A stretch of DNA of 59,495 bases from an uncultured Methanobrevibacter sp. (GCF_946184425.1 NZ_CAMHFP010000010.1:1-59495); one strand, 5' to 3'. Positions 8,465 through 18,275 are shown, counted from the stretch's first letter. Numbers and translations are program-made. The notes: a model not told the origin generated them from the sequence alone.

Positions 8465-9328
8465 ATGATGAAAATAAAAATTGCTGTTCCTTCCAAAGGA
8501 AGAATAAGTGAACCTTCAATTGATATCTTAGAAAAAGCAGGATTAGGATTGAAAGATAGAGAAAGTAGAAAATTAATCTCTAAAACTTTTAACAAGGATA
8601 TTGATGTTTTATTTGCAAGAGCATCCGATATTCCAGAATTTGTGCAAGATGGAATAGCAGATATAGGAATTACCGGTATTGACTTAATCAAAGAAAGTGA
8701 AGCTGACGTTATTGAGTTGCTCGATTTGAAATTTGGAAAAACAAGACTTGTCTTGGCGGCTCCTGAAGATTCAAATATAAAATCAATCAAGGACATTACA
8801 CCTGAAATGACATTAGCTACAGAATTTCCAACATTAACAAAGAAGTATTTAGAAAAAAATGATTTGGATTTGAAAATTGTTAAATTAAGTGGATCTACCG
8901 AAGCTGCTCCATTTATAGGTGTTGCTGATTTAATAACCGATTTGACAAGTACAGGTACAACATTAAAAATGAACCATCTGGAAATTGTTGACACATTACT
9001 CAGCAGTTCAATAGTTCTCATTGCCAATAGGCAAAGCATGGAATCAAAAAATGAACTAATTGATTCTGTAAGCACCAGTATTAAAGGTGTTCTTGAAGCT
9101 GCAAGAAAAAAATTACTGATGATGAATGTTAAAACAAAAGACTTGGATGGTGTCAAAGACGTCATGCCGTCCATGGGTGGTTTAACAATATCAGACGTAT
9201 TATCAGATGAGGAAACTGTTGCAGCTCAAGCTGTTATCGACGAAGATGAGGTTTTTGATTTAGTAAATAAATTAAGGAATGCAGGTGCAAAAGATATTCT
9301 AGTTGTACCTATTGAAAGAATAATATGA
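8465..9328 (+). CDS. hisG: ATP phosphoribosyltransferase, long form
   Basis: First enzyme of histidine synthesis, joining ATP and PRPP. At 287 residues it is the long form that carries the C-terminal regulatory domain and does not need HisZ. Visible parts are the N-terminal domain (AVPSKGRISEPSIDIL, GIADIGITGIDLI), the PRPP loop region (DLITDLTSTGTTLKMN), and the histidine-binding ACT-like C-terminus from about residue 210 (MPSMGGLTISDVLSDE). ATG codons at 8465 and 8468 follow GGAAAG. A TATA box (GATTTATAAAATAT, 8426-8439) suggests a very short leader. pyrB follows 9 bp later and is likely cotranscribed. Confidence 0.95.
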   Translation: MMKIKIAVPSKGRISEPSIDILEKAGLGLKDRESRKLISKTFNKDIDVLFARASDIPEFVQDGIADIGITGIDLIKESEADVIELLDLKFGKTRLVLAAPEDSNIKSIKDITPEMTLATEFPTLTKKYLEKNDLDLKIVKLSGSTEAAPFIGVADLITDLTSTGTTLKMNHLEIVDTLLSSSIVLIANRQSMESKNELIDSVSTSIKGVLEAARKKLLMMNVKTKDLDGVKDVMPSMGGLTISDVLSDEETVAAQAVIDEDEVFDLVNKLRNAGAKDILVVPIERII

Positions 9329-9337
9329 TTAGACAAG

Positions 9338-10273
9338 GTGATTAGAATTTTTAAATTGAAAAATATAATTTCCATAAAAGATTTTGATAGGCAAGACATT
9401 GACTACATTCTTGATGAAGCCACTAAAATGGAAGATATTGCCAGGTCAAGGAAAATTTCAGAAGAACTAAAAGGTAAAATCTTAGGTTTAATGTTCTTTG
9501 AACCTTCAACAAGAACAAGAATGTCATTTGAAACATCCATGAAACGTTTAAATGGAGAATGTATTGGATTTGAAAATAGTGGATCCAGTTCAGTGTCCAA
9601 AGGGGAAAGCATAGCAGATACAGCAAAAATGTTTGAAGGTTACAGCGATGCACTGGTAATCAGACATGAACTTGAGGGAGTATCCAAATTCATATCTGAT
9701 ATTGTTGATGTTCCTGTGATAAACGCAGGAGATGGTGCCGGCCAACACCCTACACAAACATTGCTTGACTTATATACAATAAAAAAAGAAATAGGAGAAA
9801 TAGACAATTTAAAAATTGCTTTAATTGGTGATTTGAAGTTCGGACGTACAGTACATTCACTTTCAAATGCTTTATGTTTGTACGATAATGTCAAAATATA
9901 CATGGTATCACCCCAAAAACTTAAAATGCCTCAGGAAGTTCTTCATGATCTGGATAAAACCAATATCGATTATGAAGAAGTCGAAAATATTGAAAGCATA
10001 ATTGATGATGTTGATGTTTTATATGTAACCAGAATTCAAAAAGAGCGTTTTGGGGATATTAATGATTATCTAAAAATAAAAGGAGCATATATAATAAATA
10101 AAAAAATGCTTGAAGGCAAGGATGTCATTGTAATGCATCCATTACCAAGAATTGATGAAATAGATACTGATGTTGACGACACTGAATACAACAAATATTT
10201 CATTCAAGCATTTAATGCAGTGCCTGTAAGAATGGCAATCTTGAAGACATTAATAAAAAATAACCCTAAATAG
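9338..10273 (+). CDS. pyrB: Aspartate carbamoyltransferase, catalytic chain
   Basis: Condenses carbamoyl phosphate with aspartate in pyrimidine synthesis. Key motifs are [13 protein letters not shown] (carbamoyl-phosphate loop), [24 protein letters not shown] and [11 protein letters not shown]. Length is typical of the catalytic chain (about 305-311). The start is unclear: GTG at 9338 lies within a strong AGGTGAT Shine-Dalgarno (9337-9343), so initiation may really be at TTG 9356, six codons in. The regulatory chain PyrI is not adjacent. The gene ends with an 8-bp overlap with the convergent orc1/cdc6. Confidence 0.94.
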   Translation: MIRIFKLKNIISIKDFDRQDIDYILDEATKMEDIARSRKISEELKGKILGLMFFEPSTRTRMSFETSMKRLNGECIGFENSGSSSVSKGESIADTAKMFEGYSDALVIRHELEGVSKFISDIVDVPVINAGDGAGQHPTQTLLDLYTIKKEIGEIDNLKIALIGDLKFGRTVHSLSNALCLYDNVKIYMVSPQKLKMPQEVLHDLDKTNIDYEEVENIESIIDDVDVLYVTRIQKERFGDINDYLKIKGAYIINKKMLEGKDVIVMHPLPRIDEIDTDVDDTEYNKYFIQAFNAVPVRMAILKTLIKNNPK

Positions 10274-11429
10274 AGAATAGGGTATCTTCAAGTAAATTTA
10301 CATTACACTGCAACTTGATGATATTGGTTCTTCCTTTTCCACGACCACGTGAAACAGTGTTTGTGGAAATAATTCCCAATAATTCAAGTTCATTAATGAA
10401 ATCAAAAATTCTTCTGTAGGTAACAGCATCTTTTTTGGATATCTCCTTATATTCATCATATAATTTTCCAGAGCTTATCTCTTCATCTTGTTTTGTTAAA
10501 TTTAAAATTGCTTCTAAAACCCTTTGCTGTTGTAAAGGCAATGTTTGAATAATATCAGTGACTTTATTGTGTTCTATTCTGTCTTTAGCTATTCTGACAT
10601 GTTCGCTGGTAACTTTTTGTGAATCATCATAAACAGCCAATTCACCAGCATTTTTAAGAAGGTCAAGAGCATATCTTGCGTCACCTTCCTCCTTAGCTGC
10701 CATAGCAGAACACAATGGAATAACATCATTTTCTAAAACGTTTTCATTAAAAGCCAATTCTGCCCTTTCAGTTAGAATATCACTTAACTGGTCTGCACCA
10801 TAAGGTGGGAATACAATTTCTTTGTCATTTAAACTGCTTGTAACCCTTGACTTGATTAAATTTTTAAAGTCTAGATAGTTACTGATTGATAAAACTGAAA
10901 CATTATCAGTTCTTGTTAAGGTATATAATATTCCGTCACCGTCTTTATCAAGCAATATATCGATTTCATCTAAAATAACAATTAAAATTAACTTTTTTCC
11001 AAATGCATTGGTTCTGAAGATATCCCTGAATGTATTGACAATTTCTCCTTTTGTCCATCCTCTATTAGGAACATCCCTTCCAAGTTTTTGACATAACTGA
11101 GCAATAACTTGGTACTCTGTAGTATAATCAGTACATCTGATATATTCAACTTTAACAAATACATTTTTGTTTGATGCAGCATCAATCAATTGTTCACGAG
11201 CGAATTTGGAAGCTGCAGTTTTACCTGTCCCTGTTTTACCATAAAGAGTCACATTAGAGGGTGTTACTTCATTTAAGGCATCAACCCAATACTTAGCTAT
11301 TTGCCTTATCTGTTCTTCTCTGTGAACAAGCTTTTCAGGTAAAAATCTGTGATCTAAAGGTTTTTTGTCTTTAAAAATAACAACACCCTTAGTATCATCC
11401 CTTTCTATTTCATCAAAAATATTTGACAT
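10266..11429 (-). CDS. cdc6: Origin recognition protein Orc1/Cdc6
   Basis: AAA+ initiator that binds origin recognition boxes and loads the MCM helicase. The 387-residue protein has Walker A GKTGTGKT (residues 64-71), Walker [12 protein letters not shown] (about 147-157), a sensor-1 region ([10 protein letters not shown]), a sensor-2 arm ([16 protein letters not shown]), and a C-terminal winged helix (from about residue 305, with [15 protein letters not shown]). It is transcribed away from the 630-bp origin tract immediately upstream, the standard arrangement in archaea. Confidence 0.95.
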   Translation of the reverse strand: MSNIFDEIERDDTKGVVIFKDKKPLDHRFLPEKLVHREEQIRQIAKYWVDALNEVTPSNVTLYGKTGTGKTAASKFAREQLIDAASNKNVFVKVEYIRCTDYTTEYQVIAQLCQKLGRDVPNRGWTKGEIVNTFRDIFRTNAFGKKLILIVILDEIDILLDKDGDGILYTLTRTDNVSVLSISNYLDFKNLIKSRVTSSLNDKEIVFPPYGADQLSDILTERAELAFNENVLENDVIPLCSAMAAKEEGDARYALDLLKNAGELAVYDDSQKVTSEHVRIAKDRIEHNKVTDIIQTLPLQQQRVLEAILNLTKQDEEISSGKLYDEYKEISKKDAVTYRRIFDFINELELLGIISTNTVSRGRGKGRTNIIKLQCNVNLLEDTLFSI

Positions 11430-12059
11430 ATTTACACCAGTATTAATTAATATTATGAATTTAAGTAAAAATTAGAAAAAAACTGAAAGTAGTATTTCCA
11501 GTGTTAATTTATAAAAAGTATCATAAATAAAGTTTGTTATCACAATTGTCATAATAAACTGAAAAATAAATTGGCTAAAAATTATATGGATAAATATGAA
11601 TAATTATTTTAACAAAATAAAGCTTTAAAATAGTTAATATATCAAAAAATCAATTTAAATCTATTTAAAAATAAAACATGAAATAGTACAATTTCAAATA
11701 TAATATAATGATTTCAAGTGTAAAAATCTCATGAAAACAAAAGATTTCAAATTGGATATGACGATATAAAGGAAAATTTTGAAAAAAAAATATTTCGAAG
11801 GATAGAGAGTGAGAGAGGTGTATTTCAAGTGAAAGATATTTCATCCAAAAATCAATTTTCGAGACATGTGTTTCAAGTGTAAAGAAAATGAAAATTTGAT
11901 AATATTTTGCAAAATTCAAAAAAAATCATTAAATAAGATTAAAATTAGAAATAAAGAGCAAAATGAAAAGATAAATTTCAAGTGTTTACAGTTGAAATAT
12001 ACCTCTTCAGTTCTAAAATACCTTCGAAAAGTTTATACTTGAAATGCACCTCTCCCTCA
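11430..12059 (+). other. oriC: Probable chromosomal replication origin (oriC)
   Basis: A 630-bp tract without a gene between the orc1/cdc6 start and the stop of the gene at 12060. It is extremely AT-rich and holds a set of boxes matching TTTACACTTGAAA, the 13-mer described for the Methanothermobacter origin bound by Cdc6 (recalled from the literature). Boxes in one orientation (TTTCAAGTG) are at 11712, 11823, 11871 and 11976; in the other at 11985 and 12032, so the set is inverted around about 11985. Long AT-only stretches at 11521-11710 and 11884-11970 are candidates for the unwinding element. The cdc6 promoter must also lie here. Confidence 0.85.
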
Positions 12060-12060
12060 C
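11711..12060. repeat. Cluster of origin recognition boxes
   Basis: Exact TTTCAAGTGTAAA at 11712-11724 and 11871-11883; one-mismatch copies TTTCAAGTGAAA(G) at 11823 and TTTCAAGTGTTTA at 11976; reverse-oriented TTTACAGTTGAAA at 11985-11997 (sharing bases with the previous copy to make a dyad) and TTTATACTTGAAA at 12032-12044. Copies at 11814-11831 (minus strand), 11989-12006 and 12036-12053 have the extension NNACCTCT, perhaps the counterpart of the G-rich tail of full ORBs. The 11814 and 12036 copies share a further CTC-rich tail and face each other as a 247-bp-spaced inverted repeat. A degenerate box (ATTTCCAGTGTTA) is at 11494-11506. Confidence 0.85.
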
Positions 12061-12542
12061 TAAACAAACATATCATTCTGATTAGAAGGTTGGACATTTG
12101 GCATTAAAGAGCCAAAAGTTTTATCAATTAGGAAAATACAATGTAATTTAGCTTTAAAAACACGTTTAATTGTTTTCATAAGCTCATTTTTAGTTAATCC
12201 ATCTTCATAAACAGTATCAGTTACAACAAATTGCTGTAAAATATCCTGATTGATGCTCAATTCAAAATCAACAAGATAACTGTTAAGACCAAACTGCAAA
12301 TCCAATATGAAATTTCTTCTTGTTTCAGGATTTGATGCAACCATCAAATTAGCATGTTCCTGTGCAACTTGTGTAGCGCAGGCAATTATAATACAGTCCT
12401 TTCCAACAGGTTTTACAACATCCATTATGTTTTCCTTTGGAAATTCAATAATGTAGTGAAAATCGGCATTTTCATCAAATTTTTTTTCAAGCAAACATTC
12501 TTCGTCCATTAACCAGTTTCTAATGTCATCTTCAAAAGTCAT
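12060..12542 (-). CDS. Uncharacterised archaeal protein, DUF2299-like
   Basis: A 160-residue soluble acidic protein with alternating strands and helices (FHYIIEFPKENIMDVVKP, DCIIIACATQVAQEHANLM, NFILDLQFGLNSYLVDFEL). It resembles the DUF2299 family of small archaeal proteins of unknown function; this assignment is from memory of the pattern and is tentative. Its stop abuts the last origin box. No strong Shine-Dalgarno precedes the ATG and AT-rich DNA lies directly upstream, shared with the divergent cbiB promoter. Confidence 0.7.
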   Translation of the reverse strand: MTFEDDIRNWLMDEECLLEKKFDENADFHYIIEFPKENIMDVVKPVGKDCIIIACATQVAQEHANLMVASNPETRRNFILDLQFGLNSYLVDFELSINQDILQQFVVTDTVYEDGLTKNELMKTIKRVFKAKLHCIFLIDKTFGSLMPNVQPSNQNDMFV

Positions 12543-12601
12543 ATTATCATCTTAAATTTAATAATAAATTATATATTTTTTTATTATATATAATATAAAG
12601 T

Positions 12602-13639
12602 ATGATTGAATATAATAAATTTATTTATGATATTATTTTTGCTAAAATAGGAAGTTTCAATTCATTAAACCTATTTTTATTTATTATATTCACTTTTGTA
12701 TTTTCACTTGCAATTGATGTTATATTTGGTGAACTTCCAGGAAGGATTCATCCTGTTGTAATTATTGGATCAATAATAAATTTTTTTAAAAATATTTTTA
12801 TAAAAATAAAAAACAAATTGTCAGGTCTTATGCTGCTTTTGAGCACATGTATTGTTTCAAGTGTAATATTATATTTTATTTATTTTATTAGTAAAATCAA
12901 TTCAATATTATTATTTATTGTATTTTCAATACTGCTGTCCTCTTCATTTTCAATCAATATGCTTCTTCAAACAGCAATTGATGTAAAAAATGATTTAAAT
13001 GAAAGCTTAGAAAAGGCAAGAGAGTCTGTATCATATCTTGTCAGCAGAAACACTGATGAACTGACAGAAGGATTCATTGTTTCAGCAACCATTGAAAGTC
13101 TGACTGAAAACATCACTGATTCATATGTTGCACCAATTTTTTACTATTTCATATTTGTATTAGTAATAATGTTCAATCCAGTACATGAGTCATTATATTG
13201 GCTTTTGTTAATACCTGTTTTATATAGAGCCTGCAACACTCTTGATGCAATGGTTGGTTATAAAACCGATGAGTTAAAAGACATTGGTTTTTTCCCCGCA
13301 AAGGTTGATGACATTCTGAATTATATTCCTTCAAGAATTGCAGGTCTGTATGTTGTTATTTCATCGTATATATTAAAATTAGATGGAAAAAACAGTTTTA
13401 AAATAATGATGAGAGATGCCAGAAATTGTCCTAGTCCTAATTCAGGTTACACTATGGCTTCAACAGCTGGAGCTTTAAACATTAAACTAGTCAAAAAGGA
13501 AACATACATCTTAGGTGATGAAAACAAAGAAATTGAAATTGATGACATTGAAAAGGCAGTAAAATTGTCTAAATTATCAATTTCATTATTTACGTTAACA
13601 GTTTTAGTATTATTAATAATATTTAAAGTGATATTATGA
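12602..13639 (+). CDS. cbiB: Adenosylcobinamide-phosphate synthase (CbiB/CobD)
   Basis: Membrane enzyme that attaches the aminopropanol arm to adenosylcobyric acid in cobamide synthesis. The 345-residue protein has several hydrophobic segments, the N-terminal signature AIDVIFGELPGRIHPVVIIG (residues about 38-57), the TEGFIVSATIESLTENITDS loop and RDARNCPSPNSGYTMASTAG, all typical of the family. The gene overlaps cbiG by 4 bp (ATGA), so the two are translationally coupled. Divergent from the gene at 12060-12542; the 59-bp gap is nearly all A/T and probably carries both promoters. Confidence 0.93.
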   Translation: MIEYNKFIYDIIFAKIGSFNSLNLFLFIIFTFVFSLAIDVIFGELPGRIHPVVIIGSIINFFKNIFIKIKNKLSGLMLLLSTCIVSSVILYFIYFISKINSILLFIVFSILLSSSFSINMLLQTAIDVKNDLNESLEKARESVSYLVSRNTDELTEGFIVSATIESLTENITDSYVAPIFYYFIFVLVIMFNPVHESLYWLLLIPVLYRACNTLDAMVGYKTDELKDIGFFPAKVDDILNYIPSRIAGLYVVISSYILKLDGKNSFKIMMRDARNCPSPNSGYTMASTAGALNIKLVKKETYILGDENKEIEIDDIEKAVKLSKLSISLFTLTVLVLLIIFKVIL

Positions 13640-14652
13640 AAATTGCAATTATTTCAGTTTCGGATAAAGGTTATGAATTATCATCTGTCTTAAAAGATAA
13701 GTTGGATGCGGATTCCACAATAATAAAAACAGATTTATATCATAAAAATGTCAAAAATCATTTTCCAGTATTGTTTTATGAATATGATGCTATAATTGCA
13801 GTCATGGCATCAGGAATACTGATAAGATCAATTGCTCCTCTTATTGAATCAAAAATATCTGATCCTGCTGTTTTAAATATTGATGATAATGGAAACTTTG
13901 TAATTTCAACATTATCAGGACATTTGGGTGGAGCAAATGATTTGACAAAAAAAATTGCTGAATTAATAGATGCAACACCTGTAATCACAACATCAACTGA
14001 TGTCAACAAAAAACTGGGCATTGATGTGATTGCACGTGATCTTTACCTGGGCATAGATGATACTAAAGAAATCCTGTTTTTCAACAAATCCATTCTGGAA
14101 GGAAAACAGATTACATTTTTATTGAATCCAAATAAAAATTTTGATTATTTATATGATTATTTGAATAAAAATCCCTTTGAAATTGATGTTTGCATTAGTC
14201 ATTCTAAAAAAATCAATACAGATGAAATACATGTCTTGTTGGAAAATCATAAGTTAATTTTAAAGGAACGCAAGATTGTTATAGGATTGGGCTGTAAACG
14301 TGGAAAGTCATGTAATGACCTTTATAATGGATTAAAAAAATCTATAGATGATTTAAATATCCATATTTCAAGAATTAACTGCTTATCTTCTGCTGAAATT
14401 AAAAAAGATGAACTGGGAATGTTGAAATTATCTGAAAATTTAAATATCCCCATTAATTTTGTTGAATTGGAAAAATTGAAATTATTTGAGTCTAATGATA
14501 TACAAAAATCAGAATTTGTCAGGTCAAAATTCGGAATTTATGGCGTTTGTGAACCATCAGCACTGATAACAGCAGGTTATGATTCAAAATTAGTGTATAA
14601 AAAAACATCTTATGATGGTGTTACTATATCTATTGCCATATCAAAAGTTTAA
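13636..14652 (+). CDS. cbiG: Cobalt-precorrin-5A hydrolase (CbiG)
   Basis: Opens the delta-lactone ring and releases acetaldehyde in the anaerobic cobamide pathway. The 338-residue protein has the N-terminal domain with AVMASGILIRSIAPLI and LSGHLGGANDLTKKIAE, a middle linker, and the C-terminal CobE-like domain from about residue 213 (KIVIGLGCKRGKSCNDLYNGL, GVCEPSALITAG). It overlaps cbiB by 4 bp. cbiH of the same pathway is 3.6 kb downstream rather than adjacent. Confidence 0.93.
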   Translation: MKIAIISVSDKGYELSSVLKDKLDADSTIIKTDLYHKNVKNHFPVLFYEYDAIIAVMASGILIRSIAPLIESKISDPAVLNIDDNGNFVISTLSGHLGGANDLTKKIAELIDATPVITTSTDVNKKLGIDVIARDLYLGIDDTKEILFFNKSILEGKQITFLLNPNKNFDYLYDYLNKNPFEIDVCISHSKKINTDEIHVLLENHKLILKERKIVIGLGCKRGKSCNDLYNGLKKSIDDLNIHISRINCLSSAEIKKDELGMLKLSENLNIPINFVELEKLKLFESNDIQKSEFVRSKFGIYGVCEPSALITAGYDSKLVYKKTSYDGVTISIAISKV

Positions 14653-14667
14653 TAAATAAAGAAAGGT

Positions 14668-14688
14668 AAATTAGATTGATTCTAATTT
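14668..14688. terminator. Possible bidirectional terminator hairpin
   Basis: AAATTAGA and TCTAATTT form an 8-bp stem with a 5-nt loop between the convergent cbiG and UPF0147 genes, overlapping the last codons of the latter. There is no long U run, so confidence is limited. Confidence 0.3.
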
Positions 14689-14919
14689 AGATAAAACTTC
14701 CCAAATTAAAGTTCTAGCATGAACAGGGATATTAGGATCATTACTAATTTCATCCAATTTTCCTAAAACAGTACTAATCCTTACAGATTGGTCCTGTTCT
14801 TCATCTTTTAAAAGTGTATTAGATTCACTTGCTGCCTCTCTAATGTTACGTGGCACAGTGTTATTTTCAGTGATATACTCCAAAATCTCTGATACCTCAT
14901 CAATAGTTTGATTGCTCAT
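14671..14919 (-). CDS. UPF0147 family protein
   Basis: An 82-residue acidic, all-helical protein matching the archaeal UPF0147 family (segments NTVPRNIREAASESNTLLKD and PNIPVHARTLIWEVLSKLESI). Function is unknown; the family is widespread in Euryarchaeota. GGAGGAG lies 6 nt before the ATG, one of the strongest ribosome binding sites in the window, suggesting good expression. Confidence 0.9.
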   Translation of the reverse strand: MSNQTIDEVSEILEYITENNTVPRNIREAASESNTLLKDEEQDQSVRISTVLGKLDEISNDPNIPVHARTLIWEVLSKLESI

Positions 14920-15066
14920 AATTACTCCTCCAAAAATATTATTAAAAATAAGTAAAATATGTATTAAATATTATATATTTTATCATGCCTTTAAATAGTT
15001 TTTGGTAATTATTAAATATTTGATTTGATAGTAAACTTTATATTAAATTAAAATGAATTATTATAC

Positions 15067-15234
15067 ATGTCAGATATAAGCAAAACAACTATAAATCTAC
15101 CCGTTGATTTAAAAAAAGAATTGAAAAAAATTGCAATTGATGAAGATACTTCATTATCCGGTTTAATCCTTAAAATGATTGAAGAAGGTATGAACAGTAG
15201 AAATAAATCAAATGCTTTTTCAGATGAAGATTAA
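15067..15234 (+). CDS. Small ribbon-helix-helix DNA-binding protein
   Basis: A 55-residue frame beginning MSDISKTTINLPVDLKKEL. It shows the CopG/Arc pattern: a short beta strand with alternating residues (TTINLP), a first helix (VDLKKELKKIAIDED), and a second helix starting TSLSGLILKMIEEG. A transcription regulator is likely; the target is unknown. No Shine-Dalgarno is seen, but the TATA-like CTTTATATTA (15036-15045) is about 26 bp upstream of the ATG, so the mRNA may be leaderless. Its last 4 bases overlap the stop of convergent fucA. No antitoxin/toxin partner is adjacent on the same strand. Confidence 0.75.
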   Translation: MSDISKTTINLPVDLKKELKKIAIDEDTSLSGLILKMIEEGMNSRNKSNAFSDED

Positions 15235-15818
15235 ATTTTATCTTCAACTGAATTCAATATATAAGTTACAAACTGAGTTTTAGCAGTTTCTTCAACAAAA
15301 ACTGCAAGTAATTCAGCTTCTTTTAAGTTTTCACCAACGCAAATCACACCATGTTTTTTAAGGATTAAAACATCCTCATTACCAATACCTTCACTTGCAT
15401 TCTTAGCTAATTCATCACTTCCCGGTTTTTCATATTCTATTTCAGCTAAAAATTGGGTCTTGATTTCTCCAAATCCTTCATATCTTTTGATTTTTTTAGA
15501 TGAATGGGCAAATCCTGTGGCATATGGTGAATGGGTATGAACAATACCGTTGATGTCTGGTCTTTTTTTATATATTTCTAGGTGCATATTCACTTCAGAG
15601 GAAGGTTTGCCTTTAGTCAGCACGTTTCCATTCAAATCGACAAGGACAATGTCCTCCTCATTTAGATTTGACAATGACTTTAATGTAGGTGTGATGGCTA
15701 TCATATCACCGTTTTCTCCTTTAAATCTTGCGCTTATATTTCCGGCTTTTCCTGATACTAAGCCTTTGTCATAAATCTCATTTGAAATATCAATTATTTC
15801 TCCAATATTTTTTTTCAT
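15231..15818 (-). CDS. fucA: L-fuculose-1-phosphate aldolase family protein (class II aldolase)
   Basis: Zinc-dependent aldolase of the FucA/AraD group. In methanogens the MJ1418 homologue cleaves fuculose 1-phosphate to lactaldehyde, proposed as a source of lactate for coenzyme F420. Visible are GKAGNISAR, TPTLKSL, the SSEVNMH acid (E76 counted from the upstream TTG) and HTHSPYA (H95, H97), with the third zinc His in LKKHGVI. The start is taken as ATG 15818 with GAGGTT 7 nt upstream; the preceding in-frame TTG (15821) is too close to it. Follows the polymerase D small subunit gene by 11 bp on the same strand and may share its transcript. Confidence 0.88.
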   Translation of the reverse strand: MKKNIGEIIDISNEIYDKGLVSGKAGNISARFKGENGDMIAITPTLKSLSNLNEEDIVLVDLNGNVLTKGKPSSEVNMHLEIYKKRPDINGIVHTHSPYATGFAHSSKKIKRYEGFGEIKTQFLAEIEYEKPGSDELAKNASEGIGNEDVLILKKHGVICVGENLKEAELLAVFVEETAKTQFVTYILNSVEDKI

Positions 15819-15829
15819 CAAATAACCTC

Positions 15830-17533
15830 TTATAAAAATTTGAAATGTTTATATTTTCCCTTATGAAGTACAGGAACTTCAGCAGGGGTTGGATTAATGT
15901 TATAAATTTTCTGGAACTCAGTCTGAGTCTGAAAAGTACCTGAATTTATTAAATGTACTCCTTTATATCTTCTGTAACTGTTAATGTGAATGTGTCCTGT
16001 ATGGAAAACATCAGGAACTTCATCAATAACCAAATAATCCTCAAGTTCTGAAGCAAGAGGTGTTCTTTCACCATAAATTGGTGCTAAATGTCTTTTCTGC
16101 AATAATTCTTCCATTATATTATCACTTTTTTCATATTCAAAGTCCTTGACAGCCATTACCAGGTCGTCAAAACTACGTCCGTGATAAATAAGTACATTAA
16201 TTCCATCCAGGGAAACTACACCCGGATTTGAGATAAATTCAACATTGTCCAGTTCATATAATGCCTTTGCATATTCTTCAGGCACAGCAGGCTGAGGTTC
16301 AGCAACTCTTGATGCATCGTGGTTTCCAGGTGCAATGATAATTTTGATATCGCTTCTGATATTTCCTAAAAATCTTGCCGCTTCGTTATATTGTTCGGTA
16401 ATATCCTTGATTGCAAGCTCTTTTTCCTGGTTTGGATATACACCAATTCCGTCTACAATATCCCCACCGATAATAAGATACTTGACATCTTCAGCAACTC
16501 TTCTTTGTTCTTCTGTACCGAAATCACAGTTTATCCAATCAATAAATCTTGAAAATGCATCTTCAAGGAAAGTAAGACTTCCAATGTGAACGTCAGACAG
16601 GAATACAATTCCAAAATCCATTTCCTTATCGGGCACTCTTAAAATTCCAGGATTGATAATTTGCTGACCAAAAGCAAAGGAATTGTCATCACTCTTATTT
16701 GCAATGACGCCTATTACTTCGTCTCTTACAAGTTTTTCAGCTTCTGCAAAGAGTTCTTCATTGTTATTTGAGAATAAAACGGAAATGTTTCCTGTGTCAT
16801 CTTCAAATTCAACAATTTTATGGCCGTTTTTACTTGATCTGATTTCCTTGACCATTAAAATCATGCTCAGGCTATCCTGGGAATCGTCAATGTCGGCCAC
16901 TTTAATTGGATTTCTTAGTTCAGGCCTTTTGGATAGAATGTTGTATAACTTTTCATATCTGCTTTGGAAGTATGAAATGAGGTTTTCAATTTCTCCGCTT
17001 GTGTATGATTTTTTACTTGTGTCCTGTATAATTTTAAAATCATATTCAACATTGGTCTTTTCAAGATTCCTCTTGAACTGTATTTTTTCATCCTTTACAG
17101 TTTCGGAAGCTTCTAAAATAATTTCATTCACATGCTTTTCCTTGACGTCACTGTCTTTTTTCATATTGTCTATTGAAATATTTTTTTCTTCCTGTTTTGG
17201 TTCAGGATTTGGTTTTGGTATTGTTTGTGTTTTTGGTTTTTGATTTGTTTTTTCTTTGACCGGCTGGCTTTCATGTGATGTTTCTTTAACTTCGCCAGTC
17301 AATGTTTTTTGAGTGTCATGTTCATCTATTGATTTGTTCCCTGTTATTTCATCAACTATTTCACCGCTCACTGATACTAAATCTTTGGATGTAAATTTAT
17401 CGCTTTTTAATTTAACTATCAGTGAAGATGCAAAATCAGTAGGATTTTCTGCATTGATAACTTTATCATAAGCTTCAGGTGATAGGTTGATTCCTTTTTT
17501 TGCAAATTTTAATAGAATTTTATTAGTTGACAT
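15830..17533 (-). CDS. polB: DNA polymerase D (PolII), small subunit DP1
   Basis: Exonuclease subunit of the archaeal replicative polymerase D. The 567-residue protein has an N-terminal helical domain (1-75), a low-complexity charged and Pro/Lys/Gln-rich linker (about 80-160), an OB-fold (about 215-300, [17 protein letters not shown]) and a calcineurin-type phosphatase/nuclease domain with [34 protein letters not shown] and [10 protein letters not shown], all metal-binding motifs intact, consistent with active 3'-5' exonuclease. Lying about 4 kb from orc1/cdc6 and the origin is a familiar archaeal arrangement. The large subunit gene is not in the window. Confidence 0.95.
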   Translation of the reverse strand: MSTNKILLKFAKKGINLSPEAYDKVINAENPTDFASSLIVKLKSDKFTSKDLVSVSGEIVDEITGNKSIDEHDTQKTLTGEVKETSHESQPVKEKTNQKPKTQTIPKPNPEPKQEEKNISIDNMKKDSDVKEKHVNEIILEASETVKDEKIQFKRNLEKTNVEYDFKIIQDTSKKSYTSGEIENLISYFQSRYEKLYNILSKRPELRNPIKVADIDDSQDSLSMILMVKEIRSSKNGHKIVEFEDDTGNISVLFSNNNEELFAEAEKLVRDEVIGVIANKSDDNSFAFGQQIINPGILRVPDKEMDFGIVFLSDVHIGSLTFLEDAFSRFIDWINCDFGTEEQRRVAEDVKYLIIGGDIVDGIGVYPNQEKELAIKDITEQYNEAARFLGNIRSDIKIIIAPGNHDASRVAEPQPAVPEEYAKALYELDNVEFISNPGVVSLDGINVLIYHGRSFDDLVMAVKDFEYEKSDNIMEELLQKRHLAPIYGERTPLASELEDYLVIDEVPDVFHTGHIHINSYRRYKGVHLINSGTFQTQTEFQKIYNINPTPAEVPVLHKGKYKHFKFL

Positions 17534-17688
17534 ATTAATTAAAATTTTTATTTTCTATATTAATAAACTTTGAGAATTTCAGATGGAAAACTTTACATTT
17601 TTTCGTTATATTTATTATATATTAAAAATAGATTTTACATTATTATAATATACTTGTTATTCAATAAGTTTTTAATGATTGTGATAAA

Positions 17689-18267
17689 ATGGCAAATAAG
17701 GTACTTAGAATAATTTTAATTATTGTAATATTTATCATATTCTTTGAAATTGGGCTGGTCAGTTCATATACAATCGTTACTTCTGAAGCTCCAAACGTTC
17801 AGGGACTGATAGATATGCAGATTTCAAAAATTACCGGAATTTTCAATCCGCAAAAAGTAAACGACATGTTGATTAAAGATCCGACTCCTGTTAACATTAC
17901 AAATAAAAAGGATGTTGCCCTAAAAATGGAATCCCTATCGCAGGTTGATGGTGTAAACGTTGATTCTATGAATGTTTCAACCTATGATAATCCGGATAAG
18001 AATAATTTCACAGTTACTATTGAGGCATTAGGATATGCATCTCCTAACTCAACTTCCGGACAGATTGTTATCAGTAAGGTTCCGTCCTATAAGATTATAG
18101 CAAAAGGAAATGCTACATATAAGGACACAGGACTTGTAGTTAATGAAAAGTCCCTTGTTATAAATTCAGTTTTAAAACTGCATAATGTTAACACTGAAAA
18201 CACTGCTTACACAAATTACAGCAGCAATAATGGAAATTTTAATACAAGTTATACAAGCTATAATTAA
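17689..18267 (+). CDS. Membrane-anchored extracytoplasmic protein of unknown function
   Basis: A 192-residue protein with a short cytoplasmic start (MANKVLR), one membrane segment (residues about 7-27, ILIIVIFIIFFEIGLVSSY) and an outside domain with several potential N-glycosylation sites (NIT, NVS, NFT, NST, NYS, NTS). The tail is Asn/Ser/Thr/Tyr-rich (YTNYSSNNGNFNTSYTSYN). The middle contains a repeating beta-like layout. No family recognised. It precedes cbiH by 8 bp and is probably cotranscribed with it, yet nothing links it to cobamide synthesis. Confidence 0.75.
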   Translation: MANKVLRIILIIVIFIIFFEIGLVSSYTIVTSEAPNVQGLIDMQISKITGIFNPQKVNDMLIKDPTPVNITNKKDVALKMESLSQVDGVNVDSMNVSTYDNPDKNNFTVTIEALGYASPNSTSGQIVISKVPSYKIIAKGNATYKDTGLVVNEKSLVINSVLKLHNVNTENTAYTNYSSNNGNFNTSYTSYN

Positions 18268-18275
18268 CTGATACT

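Noticed and set aside
8395-9174. Minus-strand frame of 259 codons opposite hisG
   Set aside because: Fully antisense to hisG with its intact motifs; Ser/Ile/Phe-rich shadow translation.
12841-12880. TTTCAAGTGTAATA box-like match inside cbiB
   Set aside because: Within coding DNA, lacks the ACCTCT extension and differs in the core; treated as chance.
16683-17243. Long plus-strand frame of 186 codons opposite the polymerase D small subunit
   Set aside because: Lies entirely antisense to a well-supported gene, over its low-complexity linker; Ser/Phe-rich translation without family features.
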